52,430 bases of DNA from Sporolactobacillus sp. THM7-7 (GTDB taxonomy: Bacteria; Bacillota; Bacilli; Bacillales; Sporolactobacillaceae), in the NCBI RefSeq assembly GCF_004153225.1, contig NZ_SEMB01000022.1, positions 1 to 52,430 on the forward strand, read 5' to 3'. This document shows positions 1 to 8,630 of the stretch, one piece after another. A program made the position numbers and the translations under genes. Position 1 is the stretch's first letter; every line of letters starts with the position of its first letter. The notes below the pieces were generated by a model, which saw only the letters and a list, made by a program, of their open reading frames with translations, ran no database searches and was not told the DNA's origin.

Positions 1-143
1 CGAGCACTTAAGGCGCTGCAAGGCTTTTAAAAAGCAACAAGGATTCAGCCAGGGTAAACTCTAAACCAATGAATACGCTTACTTATCTAGTCATAAAAAT
101 TTCTGCCTACAATTGCTTGACTCAACCGCGGATTTGGCCCTTC

Positions 144-172
144 TTTTTGAAGAGGCTCGATTATGGTAAAAT
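144..172 (+). promoter_or_regulatory. candidate sigma-A promoter for the wal operon
   Basis: A TAAAAT -10 hexamer lies at 167-172 with a weak TTTTTG -35 at 144-149, 17 bp apart. It is the best promoter-like match upstream of walR. The 298 bases before walR otherwise hold no ORF or hairpin that I could support. Confidence 0.3.
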
Positions 173-298
173 GAACTGAAAGACTTTTATCAGTCGAACG
201 AAACGAAAACTATTTATAAAATAAAAAGAAAAAATAGCCGGCGGGCTCCGGCGATGCCTCAGTGATTAAATCTTTTTATGAAGGGGTTAACTTTTGAA

Positions 299-1012
299 AT
301 GGATAATAAAATTCTCGTCGTTGACGACGAACAGCCGATCGCGGATATATTGCAATTCAATTTAGAAAAGGAAGGGTTTCAAGTCGTCTGTGCGTATGAC
401 GGCGACGAAGCTCTGGAAAAAGTGGAGCAGGAAAAACCGGATATGGTCCTGCTTGATGTTATGCTGCCTGTAAAGGACGGTGTGGAAGTCTGCCGAGAAA
501 TCCGAAAAAATTATAATATGCCGATCATTATGCTGACGGCAAAAGATTCAGAAATTGATAAAGTGCTAGGTTTGGAAATGGGTGCGGACGATTATGTAAC
601 CAAGCCTTTCAGCAATCGTGAATTGATTGCCCGTGTGAAAGCAAATCTGCGCCGCCATCATCAGGAGGAGCCGGAAATAAAAAATAAGGATAATGACATT
701 AAACTCGGTGATCTCGTCATTCATCTCGATGCGTACATGGTGACCAAGCGGGGAAAGGTGATCGAACTGACCCATCGTGAATTCGAACTGCTGCGCTACC
801 TTGCGGAACATATCGGACAAGTGATGACACGTGAAAATCTGCTGCAGACCGTTTGGGGCTATGACTATTTCGGCGATGTCCGAACCGTGGACGTCACGGT
901 GCGCAGGCTGCGCGAAAAAGTGGAAGATAATCCGAGTCGTCCGGATTGGATCATTACAAGACGCGGGGTTGGCTACTATCTGAAAATACCGAATCAGGAG
1001 ACTTTAGAATGA
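299..1012 (+). CDS. walR: WalR (YycF) response regulator
   Basis: OmpR-family response regulator of the essential WalRK cell-wall homeostasis system. The receiver domain covers about residues 1-115, with the acidic pair D9-D10, phosphoacceptor D53 (in LLDVMLP) and the TKPF signalling lysine. A winged-helix DNA-binding domain follows (about 130-232, ending RRGVGYYL). I chose the ATG at 299 because the product then begins [13 protein letters not shown], as in known WalR proteins of about 235 residues. An AAGGGG ribosome site lies 12 bases upstream. A further in-frame ATG at 278 has no ribosome site. Its stop overlaps the start of walK (ATGA), so the two are translationally coupled. The family controls peptidoglycan hydrolase genes. 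Confidence 0.97.
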   Translation: MDNKILVVDDEQPIADILQFNLEKEGFQVVCAYDGDEALEKVEQEKPDMVLLDVMLPVKDGVEVCREIRKNYNMPIIMLTAKDSEIDKVLGLEMGADDYVTKPFSNRELIARVKANLRRHHQEEPEIKNKDNDIKLGDLVIHLDAYMVTKRGKVIELTHREFELLRYLAEHIGQVMTRENLLQTVWGYDYFGDVRTVDVTVRRLREKVEDNPSRPDWIITRRGVGYYLKIPNQETLE

Positions 1013-2820
1013 ATAAAGTCGGTTTTTTTAAATCGATTCAATTTAAAGTGGTTGCCATTTACACACTCCTGATTCTGCTTGCGATGCAGCTGATCGGTGT
1101 GTACTTTACGGATCGCCTCAAAACGTATTCATTGAATAATGCCGAGGAGGCGCTGAAAAGCCAGAGCCGCCTTGTCGCCTATAATATCGGGGAATCGATT
1201 AAAGAAACGCGAGAAAACGGGGGCAATCCGAACAGCGTAGCGGATGAGGTTCAGAAACAGCTTCCTCTCGACAGAGAAATCAGGGAAATAGACGTTATTG
1301 ATGAGAACGGAGTCATTATGGCCTCCGATGGCGACCACCAAGGTAATGTCGGAAAGCGAACGACATATAAGCTGATTATGCGTGACGTAGAGACGTCGAC
1401 GAAACCGAATGCCTACCGGCGGACAGATCAGGAAAACGGGGAGCGGGTCTCTATTGTGACCGCGCCGATCAATGTTGACGGTCACCGTTACGGTATCCTT
1501 TATATCGAAAAGTCTTTTGAAGGGGTCTATGCCCAGCTGTGGAAGATCAATCAGATTCTGGCGACGGCGACGGCTTTTTCTCTTCTTGTCACGGCGATTC
1601 TCGCTTTCTTCCTGGCGCGGACCATTACCAAACCGCTCATTCAGATGCAGCGCCAGGTTCAGGCAGTCTCAAGAGGTAACTTCAGCAGAAAAGTTGAGAT
1701 GATTGAAAGGGACGAGATCGGGCATCTGGCTTCATCTTTTAATAATATGACGCAAAAGCTTCGGGACGCCACGGCGACGACCGAATCCGAGCGGCGAAAA
1801 TTAAAATCGATTCTCGCCTACATGACCGATGGTGTCATTGCAACGGACAGAAGAGGAAACGTGATTCTGATGAATAACCGAGCCGAAGAGCTGCTCGGGG
1901 TTCATCGTAACGATGTGACGGGAAACTCGGTACTTGATCTGCTTAAGATTCGCAATGATTATAAAATCATGGATCTCTATGAAACAACCGACTCGATTAT
2001 GCTTGATTTCAGCGATGAAGAAGAAACGGTGCTCCTGCGGGCGAACTTCTCAGTCGTTAACCGGGAGAATGGTTCATTCAATGGGCTGATCGCAGTGATT
2101 CATGATGTGACGGAACAGGAACAAGTCGACATGGAACGGCGGGAATTTGTGGCTAACGTCTCGCATGAACTCCGTACGCCGCTGACCACGATGAAAAGCT
2201 ATCTTGAAGCGCTTCACGATGGGGCGGTTCATGATCCGCAGCTGGCGGACAAGTTTCTTGAAGTGACACAGACAGAGACGGAACGGATGATTCGTCTCGT
2301 GAACGATTTGCTCCAGCTGTCGAAGCTGGATTCGAAAGATTATGAGATGAATGCCCAACGAACGGATTATGTGGATTTCTGCGATCGGATCATCGACCGT
2401 TTTGAAATGTCGAAAAGGCAAAACATTCAGTTTGTACGCAAGCTGCCAAAACAATCGTTCTACGTTCTCATTGATCGGGACAAGCTGACACAGGTTATCG
2501 ATAATATTCTGTCGAATGCGATGAAGTATTCACCGGAAGGAGGGCGTATTACTTTTAAGGTAACAAGAAGAGGGGATAAAATTAAGACGCTGATCAGTGA
2601 CCAAGGGGTCGGGATTCCAAAAGAAAATCTAAGTAAGGTGTTCAACCGCTTTTTCCGCGTCGATCGGGCACGCTCGCGAAAATTTGGCGGAACGGGCCTG
2701 GGACTTGCGATTGCAAAAGAGATGATTGAGGCACAAGGAGGAGAAATCTGGGCGGAGAGTGAATGGAGGAAAGGGACAACGATACATTTTGTTCTTCCGC
2801 TGGATGGAGGGGGAGAGTGA
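1009..2820 (+). CDS. walK: WalK (YycG) sensor histidine kinase
   Basis: Membrane histidine kinase partner of WalR, 603 residues. Visible in order: an N-terminal membrane helix (about 13-32), an extracytoplasmic PAS-like sensor region, a second helix (about 181-205), a HAMP linker, a cytoplasmic PAS domain (about 262-370), the H-box [10 protein letters not shown] with phosphorylated H386, the N-box ([14 protein letters not shown]) and ATP-lid glycines ([18 protein letters not shown]). The start [13 protein letters not shown] matches the family start, is preceded by CAGGAG, and overlaps the walR stop by four bases. Its length is close to the roughly 610 residues usual in Bacillus. Kinase and phosphatase activity on WalR is known for the family. 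Confidence 0.97.
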   Translation: MNKVGFFKSIQFKVVAIYTLLILLAMQLIGVYFTDRLKTYSLNNAEEALKSQSRLVAYNIGESIKETRENGGNPNSVADEVQKQLPLDREIREIDVIDENGVIMASDGDHQGNVGKRTTYKLIMRDVETSTKPNAYRRTDQENGERVSIVTAPINVDGHRYGILYIEKSFEGVYAQLWKINQILATATAFSLLVTAILAFFLARTITKPLIQMQRQVQAVSRGNFSRKVEMIERDEIGHLASSFNNMTQKLRDATATTESERRKLKSILAYMTDGVIATDRRGNVILMNNRAEELLGVHRNDVTGNSVLDLLKIRNDYKIMDLYETTDSIMLDFSDEEETVLLRANFSVVNRENGSFNGLIAVIHDVTEQEQVDMERREFVANVSHELRTPLTTMKSYLEALHDGAVHDPQLADKFLEVTQTETERMIRLVNDLLQLSKLDSKDYEMNAQRTDYVDFCDRIIDRFEMSKRQNIQFVRKLPKQSFYVLIDRDKLTQVIDNILSNAMKYSPEGGRITFKVTRRGDKIKTLISDQGVGIPKENLSKVFNRFFRVDRARSRKFGGTGLGLAIAKEMIEAQGGEIWAESEWRKGTTIHFVLPLDGGGE

Positions 2821-2821
2821 A

Positions 2822-4156
2822 ATGAATCGGGAAGTGTTTAAATCCATTCTACTGATTATACTCGTTCTGGCCAGTGTGAGCATGACCCTGAACATTTGGT
2901 TTTATCGAACCAATTATGAAGAAGGGCCTTCCGGGTCGTTCAAGCAGGTGGCGATTGCCGAGTCGAAAAGTATCCGGGATGTGATTCGTCCGACTCTTGC
3001 ACTCAAGCACTCGGGCAGCGAAACGTTCGGCCAGACAGACAGCACGCTCGTGACAAAGACATACCGGCTTTTTCAGAATGCCCATTTTACGGACGTATTC
3101 CCATTATATGAGAAAAATAATCTTCCGAAACGCTCGGGAAGTGTTTCCTATGAAATTCTTTTCCCTGCCCCGCTTACTCTCGACACATTGCAGAAAGTTT
3201 TTCAATTTAATCAGAACGACCTTTCTTTTCCAAGAAAAATCCAGGTCGATCGGGTGGAAGTGTATCCATCGACTTCCGCGGGAGGAAGACTGATCGCTAT
3301 ATTTCGATCTAAGGATGGACGGGCCGAATTTTACGCTGTGGCAAACAATCTGAAAATCGATCATCTGAATCAAACGCTGACGAGCGGCGAACCCATCCCC
3401 TACAGCAAGCAGAAACTGAGCGAAAAGTCCGTCTATCTTCCTCTCGAAAACACAAAGATCAAAGGTTGGTTAGTTTATTATGAGAACATGCAGCTGGAAA
3501 GTTTCATTCCGGTGCTTTTTCAGGATCCGAAAAATGTCTTTGTCAACAGAAACAAAACGACCTTTTCCGATGGGACGAGTCAGCTTGAAAAATCAGGAAA
3601 CATTTTACAGTTTGTGAATCCGGAAATCAGCAGCGGGATCGCACAGGCTCCGGAAGACCCGATTATGCGCAGCTATCAGTATATTAACAGCTTCAAAGGC
3701 TGGACGGATGACTTTATTTACGACGGGATAAATCAGGCGGAAAACAGTCAAAGGGCAGATGTTGATTTCCGAATTCAGCTCGGCAACTATCGAGTCTATA
3801 ACACGGAGTATTATCCGAATCCGTATCTTTCGATGATCGAGCTGACATGGAACAACGGCGAACTCAGCAATATGAACCGAACGCTGCTCAATTTCAGGCC
3901 GATCGGGGAACAAGGCTTGATTACGTTAGATTCCGGGGAAACGATGCTCCAGAAACTGCGGGAAGCCGGATTTTCTGTCAGAACGATTCAGGACATGGCG
4001 ATTGGTTATCGGCTAAACCATCCTCAGGAGGAGAACAGCCACTCTTTGAGAGCGACACCGGACTGGTTCTTCAAGATGAACAATCGCTGGTACTCCGCTA
4101 CAGACGCCACGCTTCCACAGCATGGTAAAGAAAAATCAGGCGAAGCTCAGCCATGA
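2822..4156 (+). CDS. walH: WalH (YycH), regulator of WalK
   Basis: Membrane-anchored extracytoplasmic protein that, with WalI, modulates WalK in Bacillus. One N-terminal membrane helix is seen (about residues 5-24) followed by a long outside domain; the total is 444 residues, near the family length of about 455. The ATG at 2822 is preceded by a strong GGAGGGGG site and starts two bases after the walK stop. The last ten or so codons and the stop lie inside a copy of the dispersed hairpin repeat (4127-4184), so the extreme C-terminus (KEKSGEAQP) was probably recruited from that repeat. Identification rests mainly on operon position and the Nter-TM architecture. Confidence 0.92.
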   Translation: MNREVFKSILLIILVLASVSMTLNIWFYRTNYEEGPSGSFKQVAIAESKSIRDVIRPTLALKHSGSETFGQTDSTLVTKTYRLFQNAHFTDVFPLYEKNNLPKRSGSVSYEILFPAPLTLDTLQKVFQFNQNDLSFPRKIQVDRVEVYPSTSAGGRLIAIFRSKDGRAEFYAVANNLKIDHLNQTLTSGEPIPYSKQKLSEKSVYLPLENTKIKGWLVYYENMQLESFIPVLFQDPKNVFVNRNKTTFSDGTSQLEKSGNILQFVNPEISSGIAQAPEDPIMRSYQYINSFKGWTDDFIYDGINQAENSQRADVDFRIQLGNYRVYNTEYYPNPYLSMIELTWNNGELSNMNRTLLNFRPIGEQGLITLDSGETMLQKLREAGFSVRTIQDMAIGYRLNHPQEENSHSLRATPDWFFKMNNRWYSATDATLPQHGKEKSGEAQP

Positions 4157-4184
4157 CGCTGGCTGATCCGTAGTTTTTCTTATA
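4127..4184 (-). repeat. dispersed hairpin repeat, copy 1 (overlaps the walH 3' end)
   Basis: In reverse orientation this matches the copy at 21826-21917 over nearly its whole core (AAGAAAAA, GGC.AAGC, ATGACGC.GGCTGA.CC, TAGTTTTTCT.ATAC). The ends are complementary, giving a hairpin. It spans the walH stop codon and most of the walH-walI gap. Confidence 0.75.
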
Positions 4185-4215
4185 CTAAATCCGTCGAAAG
4201 GGCAGGAGGTCAGCC

Positions 4216-5037
4216 ATGAATTGGAGCAAAACGAAGTCGATTTTTATTATCTGCTTTCTTCTGCTTGACGCTTTTCTTGTCTTCGAAATCTATCACAGTC
4301 AGGATGGCGAGAGTATCGGCGGAATTGCCGGAGATAGTCAGGAAGAGAGTATTTTTAACAATAAAGGTATTAAATGGGATGCAAATATACCCGAAACGCC
4401 AGGCAACATCACTTTCCTGCAAGGCAGACTGATGAATTTGTCATCGGTTAAAAAAGATCTCGAATCAAATAAAAATCCAGGTCCGGGGCTTCCGATTCGT
4501 AAAATCATGCTTGAGAACGACGGGATGGTCATACGAGGAGTATTCAATAAACCGGCGGCGATCGCGCCGGAAAAAGAGGATCAGCTGGGCAGCCTTCTCG
4601 AGTCGGTCTTTAACGGACAGCAATACCGATACTGGCGAACCGATGAGTCGTCGGGGATGGTCCATTTTGTGCAGACCTATGAGGACCGGCCTGTTTATCT
4701 CAGCAAGCACAGCAACATACAAATGCTTGGGTTTACGATGGACCATGGAAAAGTGACCGGGTACAGACAAAGTTATTTTAATTTTGAGAAGACCAATACC
4801 GTGAACATCATTAGTGCCAGGGACGCACTCAACTATCTTGCGACAAAAAATGAACTGTCCGTCGCCCAGCATCCGGAGGTTGAAATGGTCGAGTTGAGTT
4901 ATGTCAATCTGGTGGGCGATGCTGGTTCCGACCCCCTCGTTTTTGTTCCCGCCTGGCATGTTGTCGTGAAAAAGGATAGCGGAACCGAGGAGTTTTTTGT
5001 CAATGCCGTTTCGATTTCCATACAGACTTTGGATTGA
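4216..5037 (+). CDS. walI: WalI (YycI), regulator of WalK
   Basis: Second membrane-anchored modulator of WalK, 273 residues (family about 280). One N-terminal membrane helix is visible (about residues 8-27, SIFIICFLLLDAFLVFEIY), then an extracytoplasmic YycH/YycI-like domain ending in a beta-rich FVPAWHVVVK segment typical of YycI. The ATG at 4216 has an AGGAGGT ribosome site six bases upstream. It is the fourth gene of the wal operon, 59 bases after walH; most of that gap is the hairpin repeat. Known family members form a heterocomplex with WalH at the membrane. Confidence 0.93.
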   Translation: MNWSKTKSIFIICFLLLDAFLVFEIYHSQDGESIGGIAGDSQEESIFNNKGIKWDANIPETPGNITFLQGRLMNLSSVKKDLESNKNPGPGLPIRKIMLENDGMVIRGVFNKPAAIAPEKEDQLGSLLESVFNGQQYRYWRTDESSGMVHFVQTYEDRPVYLSKHSNIQMLGFTMDHGKVTGYRQSYFNFEKTNTVNIISARDALNYLATKNELSVAQHPEVEMVELSYVNLVGDAGSDPLVFVPAWHVVVKKDSGTEEFFVNAVSISIQTLD

Positions 5038-5073
5038 TATAGAGAAAAAGGTTTTTTACCGGGAGTGGAAGAG

Positions 5074-5868
5074 ATGGGTTTACATTACAGCATACTGGCA
5101 AGCGGAAGCACGGGAAATTCGTTTTATTTAGAAACAGAAAATCAGCGGCTTCTCATCGATTGCGGGCTGAGCGGAAAGAAAATGGTTGAACTGCTGAAAC
5201 AGATTGGCCGTAAACCGGATGACGTCGACGCCATTCTGGTGACCCATGAGCACAGTGATCATATCAGAGGTTTAGGGGTTTTTGCCCGCCGCTTCCACAC
5301 TCCCGTCTACGCGAATGAAAAAACATGGCAGGCCATGCCCCAGTCTGTCGGCGGGATTCCGGCGGAACAAAAATTTATTTTTCCGGCGAATACGGTAAAA
5401 AGTTTTCGCGGTTTGGATATTGAGTCCTTTTCCGTTTCACATGATGCAGCGGATCCGATGTTTTACATTATCCGAGAGCAGAATAAGAAGCTAACGGTTC
5501 TGACCGATTTAGGTTATGTTTCCGAACATATCAAGGGGCTGATTCGGGACTCGGACGTCTATGTTATGGAAGCCAATCACGATACGGAAATGCTGATGAT
5601 GGGACGCTACCCGTGGAACGTCAAGCGAAGGATTCTCGGAGATACCGGTCATATTTCCAATGACGAATCCGGCCTTGCCCTGAACGCGGTACTGGGGAAT
5701 CGGACAAAGAAAATTTACCTGGCGCATCTAAGCAAGGACAACAATATGAAGGAGCTGGCCCGACTAAGTGTCAGTCAGTACCTGGAAAAGAGCGGTTTGA
5801 AAGCCGGCAGGGATATCGGGCTTTTCGATACCGATCCGGAACATGCGACACAATTAACGGCTATTTAA
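5074..5868 (+). CDS. walJ: WalJ (YycJ) metallo-beta-lactamase-fold hydrolase
   Basis: Cytoplasmic MBL-fold hydrolase, 264 residues. The metal-binding THEHSDH motif is at about residues 57-63, followed by SHDA, the acidic LTDLGY loop and the late histidine in YLAHLSKDN. Family members are reported as 5'-3' exonucleases linked to the WalRK operon. A GTG at 5065 extends the ORF, but the ATG at 5074 gives [15 protein letters not shown], the family start, with GGAG eight bases upstream. It is the last wal gene; a terminator follows at 5978. Confidence 0.95.
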   Translation: MGLHYSILASGSTGNSFYLETENQRLLIDCGLSGKKMVELLKQIGRKPDDVDAILVTHEHSDHIRGLGVFARRFHTPVYANEKTWQAMPQSVGGIPAEQKFIFPANTVKSFRGLDIESFSVSHDAADPMFYIIREQNKKLTVLTDLGYVSEHIKGLIRDSDVYVMEANHDTEMLMMGRYPWNVKRRILGDTGHISNDESGLALNAVLGNRTKKIYLAHLSKDNNMKELARLSVSQYLEKSGLKAGRDIGLFDTDPEHATQLTAI

Positions 5869-5977
5869 AGTTTATTTAGTTGATATGACGGACATCCTTT
5901 ACATAAAGGTTACTGATCGGCGGCAGCTGCATGCATATTTTCCCCGTTTTCAGCGGATCACGATCTGCTTCAGCTCA

Positions 5978-6019
5978 GGCGGGAGACGTTCCCGCCCGGG
6001 CATTTTTTCTTCTTTATTT
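5978..6019 (+). terminator. rho-independent terminator after walJ
   Basis: GGCGGGA (5978-5984) pairs with TCCCGCC (5990-5996), followed by CGGGC and a T-rich tract. It ends the walRKHIJ transcript, so the downstream protease gene probably has its own promoter. Confidence 0.8.
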
Positions 6020-6118
6020 TTCGAAAAAAACGCATCTGTTACACATTTGGCGGCTGCTTTCGAATCATATAAAAAATGTCACATAATTTTCATAAGAGAA
6101 ATAACGGAGTGGTACATT

Positions 6119-6154
6119 ATGGTTACAGGTTTAAAAGGACGTAAGAAGAAGTGA
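6119..6154 (+). CDS. possible 11-residue leader peptide
   Basis: ATG at 6119 with GGAGTGG seven bases upstream reads MVTGLKGRKKK then TGA. It lies between the walJ terminator and the HtrA gene. It is followed by two small stem-loops (TCTCG/CGAGA and ACCGG/CCGGT) before the HtrA ribosome site. The good ribosome site is the only coding evidence. It may be a leader peptide or may not be translated. The rest of 5869-6256 shows no other gene. Confidence 0.3.
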   Translation: MVTGLKGRKKK

Positions 6155-6256
6155 TCTCGTTTTACGCGAGAGACCGGGGGGTGAACCGGTAGCGGGTATG
6201 CGGCGGCGCGTCTGTCCTTTTTCATCCGTAAATAGATTTAGGCAAGGAGTGATCAT

Positions 6257-7483
6257 ATGGGTTATTACGATGACAATCGTATTGAGGATACAAAGGATTC
6301 GGAACCGGTACCGTCTCGATCGGGCAGAGGACGGGGGCGTGGCGGATGGTTCTTCGCCGGTTTTGTCGGTGCCATTGTCGGGATCGTCTGCTTTCTGATT
6401 TTTGCGCCGATATTATCCGATCTTGGTGTATTGCCTTATTCAGTAACTACCGGCAATCAAAACACGAGCAATACGATAACCAGTCCCACAACGTTTAATC
6501 GATCGGTAAATCTGAATGTGAAATCATCCGTGACAGAAGCGGTCGACAAAGTCTCACCTGCGGTTGTTGCCGTCGTCAATTTGCAGCACACGAATTTCTT
6601 TGATAATCAGTATACGGAAACGGGCATGGGTTCCGGCATTATTTATAAACGGACCGGCCAGTACGCTTATGTAGTGACAAATAATCATGTGGTCGAAGGC
6701 GCGGGAAAAATCGAGGTTCGTCTGAGCGACAATGATAAGATCGATGCTAAAGTACTGGGCAAGGACGCGCTTTATGATCTTGCCGTCCTCAGAATTCCTT
6801 CTAAAAATGTGAAAAGCATTGCTGAATTTGGCAACTCGGATACGCTGAAACGTGGAGAAACCGCCATAGCCATTGGGAACCCGCTTGGTTTCTCCGGCTC
6901 GGTAACCGAAGGGATTATCAGTTCCACAAAGCGAACGATTCCTGTTCAGGCGAATAATGCGTCGATGCAGGCTCAGGTTCTTCAAACCGATGCCGCCATC
7001 AATCCCGGGAACAGCGGCGGCGCCCTAGTCAATATTGGCGGACAGGTGATCGGGATCAACTCTTCGAAGATTGCGGAAGCAGATACGGAAGGCATCGGCT
7101 TTGCGATCCCGATTAACGTCGCCAAGCCGGTCATCAGCCAGCTGGAGCAGGACGGAAAAATTGAAAGACCGCTTCTCGGCATCAGTATTACTGATCTGTC
7201 CATGGTGCCCAGCTATGAAGTCAACCAGCTGCAGCTGCCGGATTCAGTCAAGACGGGCCTGGTTGTCACAGATGTTCAGACCGGAAGCCCAGCGTCCAGA
7301 AGCGGACTGGAAGCAGGAGATGTGATTACGCAAATCAATGGTCACAAAATCACGAGCTATATTGAATTTTCCACGTATATGTACACGCAACTGAAACCGG
7401 GGCAGCGAGTGCCCATCAAATATTACCGGATGGGCAAGGAGCATACGACGGAATTGACGCTCGGCAGCAAGACGTTTTCGTGA
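6257..7483 (+). CDS. htrC: HtrA/DegP-type membrane-anchored serine protease
   Basis: Trypsin-like quality-control protease facing the cell surface, 408 residues. An Arg/Gly-rich cytoplasmic N-terminus is followed by one membrane helix (about residues 33-55), a low-complexity Asn/Thr linker, the protease domain with catalytic H144 (NNHVV), D174 (LYDLAVL) and S253 (NPGNSGGAL), and one C-terminal PDZ domain (about 300-400). The ATG at 6257 has AAGGAGTG upstream. In Bacillus the equivalent position after walJ holds htrC (yyxA), so I use that name on synteny. A TTTTCATA octamer at 6087-6094 resembles motifs reported upstream of Bacillus htr genes, but there is only one. Confidence 0.94.
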   Translation: MGYYDDNRIEDTKDSEPVPSRSGRGRGRGGWFFAGFVGAIVGIVCFLIFAPILSDLGVLPYSVTTGNQNTSNTITSPTTFNRSVNLNVKSSVTEAVDKVSPAVVAVVNLQHTNFFDNQYTETGMGSGIIYKRTGQYAYVVTNNHVVEGAGKIEVRLSDNDKIDAKVLGKDALYDLAVLRIPSKNVKSIAEFGNSDTLKRGETAIAIGNPLGFSGSVTEGIISSTKRTIPVQANNASMQAQVLQTDAAINPGNSGGALVNIGGQVIGINSSKIAEADTEGIGFAIPINVAKPVISQLEQDGKIERPLLGISITDLSMVPSYEVNQLQLPDSVKTGLVVTDVQTGSPASRSGLEAGDVITQINGHKITSYIEFSTYMYTQLKPGQRVPIKYYRMGKEHTTELTLGSKTFS

Positions 7484-7532
7484 ATTGGAGAAGCGGCGTC
7501 TCTCGTTTTAAACAAACAATTAGCCTCAACAA

Positions 7533-7572
7533 AAACGCAGGGATTAAAAGAACCCCCTGCGTTTATTTTTTT
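7533..7572 (+). terminator. rho-independent terminator after htrC
   Basis: AAACGCAGGG (7533-7542) pairs perfectly with CCCTGCGTTT (7555-7564), followed by ATTTTTTTT. Confidence 0.93.
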
Positions 7573-7687
7573 GGCGGAAAGGCGGGATCAGGATAAAAGT
7601 CTTCGAATTTTACCGAGTTCAACGGTTTTCAACAGAGCACCCTTCACAAGGTCCAGTTAATCACAGTTTATAAAAGTTACACACAGC

Positions 7688-8044
7688 TTATCCACAGGTG
7701 AACTGAATAACTGAAGCTGCGAAAATGAATTGGAGAAAGTATGGTAAGATAGAACTGGCGAAAAACGGAGAAAACAAGACGATGATCAAGCGATCAGGCG
7801 TCAGCCCGCCGTTGTTTACGAGGAGAAGTGTGGATCACTATGTGGGATTCTATTACAGGTGAACGTTTGTTTGAATAGGCGACAAAATAGCATAACGATG
7901 AGAAATAAACGATAAGACGAGTTGAAAAGTTATCCACAGAGCAAAAATCAGGCATGATTTATGGTATATATATCGTGGCAAACAAATGCTTTCATACTGA
8001 ATGTGGATAGTAGTTGTGGATATGTGCATAAGTTCTGTGTATAA
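7688..8044. promoter_or_regulatory. cluster of DnaA-box-like 9-mers upstream of rlmH
   Basis: Matches to TTATNCACA occur at 7688-7696 and 7930-7938 (both TTATCCACA). On the opposite strand they occur at 8023-8031 (TGTGCATAA) and 8036-8044 (TGTGTATAA). One-mismatch boxes lie at 7829-7837, 8002-8010 and 8015-8023. The gene-free stretch 7573-8069 also holds an extended -10 (TGG-TAAGAT, 7745-7750). DnaA-box clusters outside oriC are known in Bacillus, where they titrate DnaA or regulate genes. I recall one near yydA/rlmH but could not check it. Confidence 0.7.
7840..7878 (+). CDS. possible 12-residue ORF inside the DnaA-box cluster
   Basis: ATG at 7840 reads MWDSITGERLFE then TAG. AGGAGAAG lies 11 bases upstream, and an extended -10 promoter element lies about 90 bases upstream (7745-7750). 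No family is recognised. The ribosome site is the only support, so translation is uncertain. Confidence 0.2.
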   Translation: MWDSITGERLFE

Positions 8045-8069
8045 CTTATGTATAAGGATGGGATAAGCT

Positions 8070-8549
8070 GTGAATATCAGAATATTGGCCGTTGGAAAAT
8101 TGAAAGAGCAGTTTATGGAGCACGCGATCGATGAATACATCAAACGGCTTCGTCCTTATGCCAAAGTATCCATCGTCGAAGTAGCGGATGAGAAAGCGCC
8201 TGAGTCTTTATCGCTGGCTGAAGTGGAGCAGGTAAAGCAGGCGGAGGGCGAGCGTCTGCTGAAGAAATTGCCGGACAATACATACGCGATTGCACTCGCC
8301 ATCGAAGGGCGGCAGATGTCGTCGGAGACATTTGCCGAACGGATTCAGGAGCTTGCGACATACGGACACAGCGATCTGACCTTTATTATCGGCGGCTCAA
8401 ACGGGCTAAGCGATGAGGTGCTCCGGCGCGCCGACCTTCAGCTGTCATTTTCAAAGTTCACGTTTCCGCACCAACTGATGCGCCTTATCATGATCGAACA
8501 AATTTATCGGGCGTTTAAAATCAACCGAGGCGAACCGTATCATAAGTGA
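8070..8549 (+). CDS. rlmH: RlmH, 23S rRNA pseudouridine-1915 N3-methyltransferase
   Basis: SPOUT-class methyltransferase that methylates pseudouridine 1915 in helix 69 of 23S rRNA on the 70S ribosome. The product is 159 residues, exactly the family length. It shows the knotted-fold SAM-binding signature [13 protein letters not shown] and the C-terminal [20 protein letters not shown]...GEPYHK block. The start is a GTG at 8070 ([12 protein letters not shown]) with AAGGATGGG upstream. Four DnaA-box-like 9-mers end only 26 bases before the start, so DnaA binding could affect its transcription. Confidence 0.97.
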   Translation: MNIRILAVGKLKEQFMEHAIDEYIKRLRPYAKVSIVEVADEKAPESLSLAEVEQVKQAEGERLLKKLPDNTYAIALAIEGRQMSSETFAERIQELATYGHSDLTFIIGGSNGLSDEVLRRADLQLSFSKFTFPHQLMRLIMIEQIYRAFKINRGEPYHK

Positions 8550-8630
8550 ATGAATTTTTTTAAAGATTGACTGAAGCTGTAAATAAAAAACAGAGAACGA
8601 CCTTACAACTTGAGAAGGAGTCATATATTC

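Noticed and set aside
5885-6154. 89-codon ORF after walJ
   Set aside because: It runs through the walJ terminator and lacks a ribosome site; only its last 11 codons have one and are listed separately.
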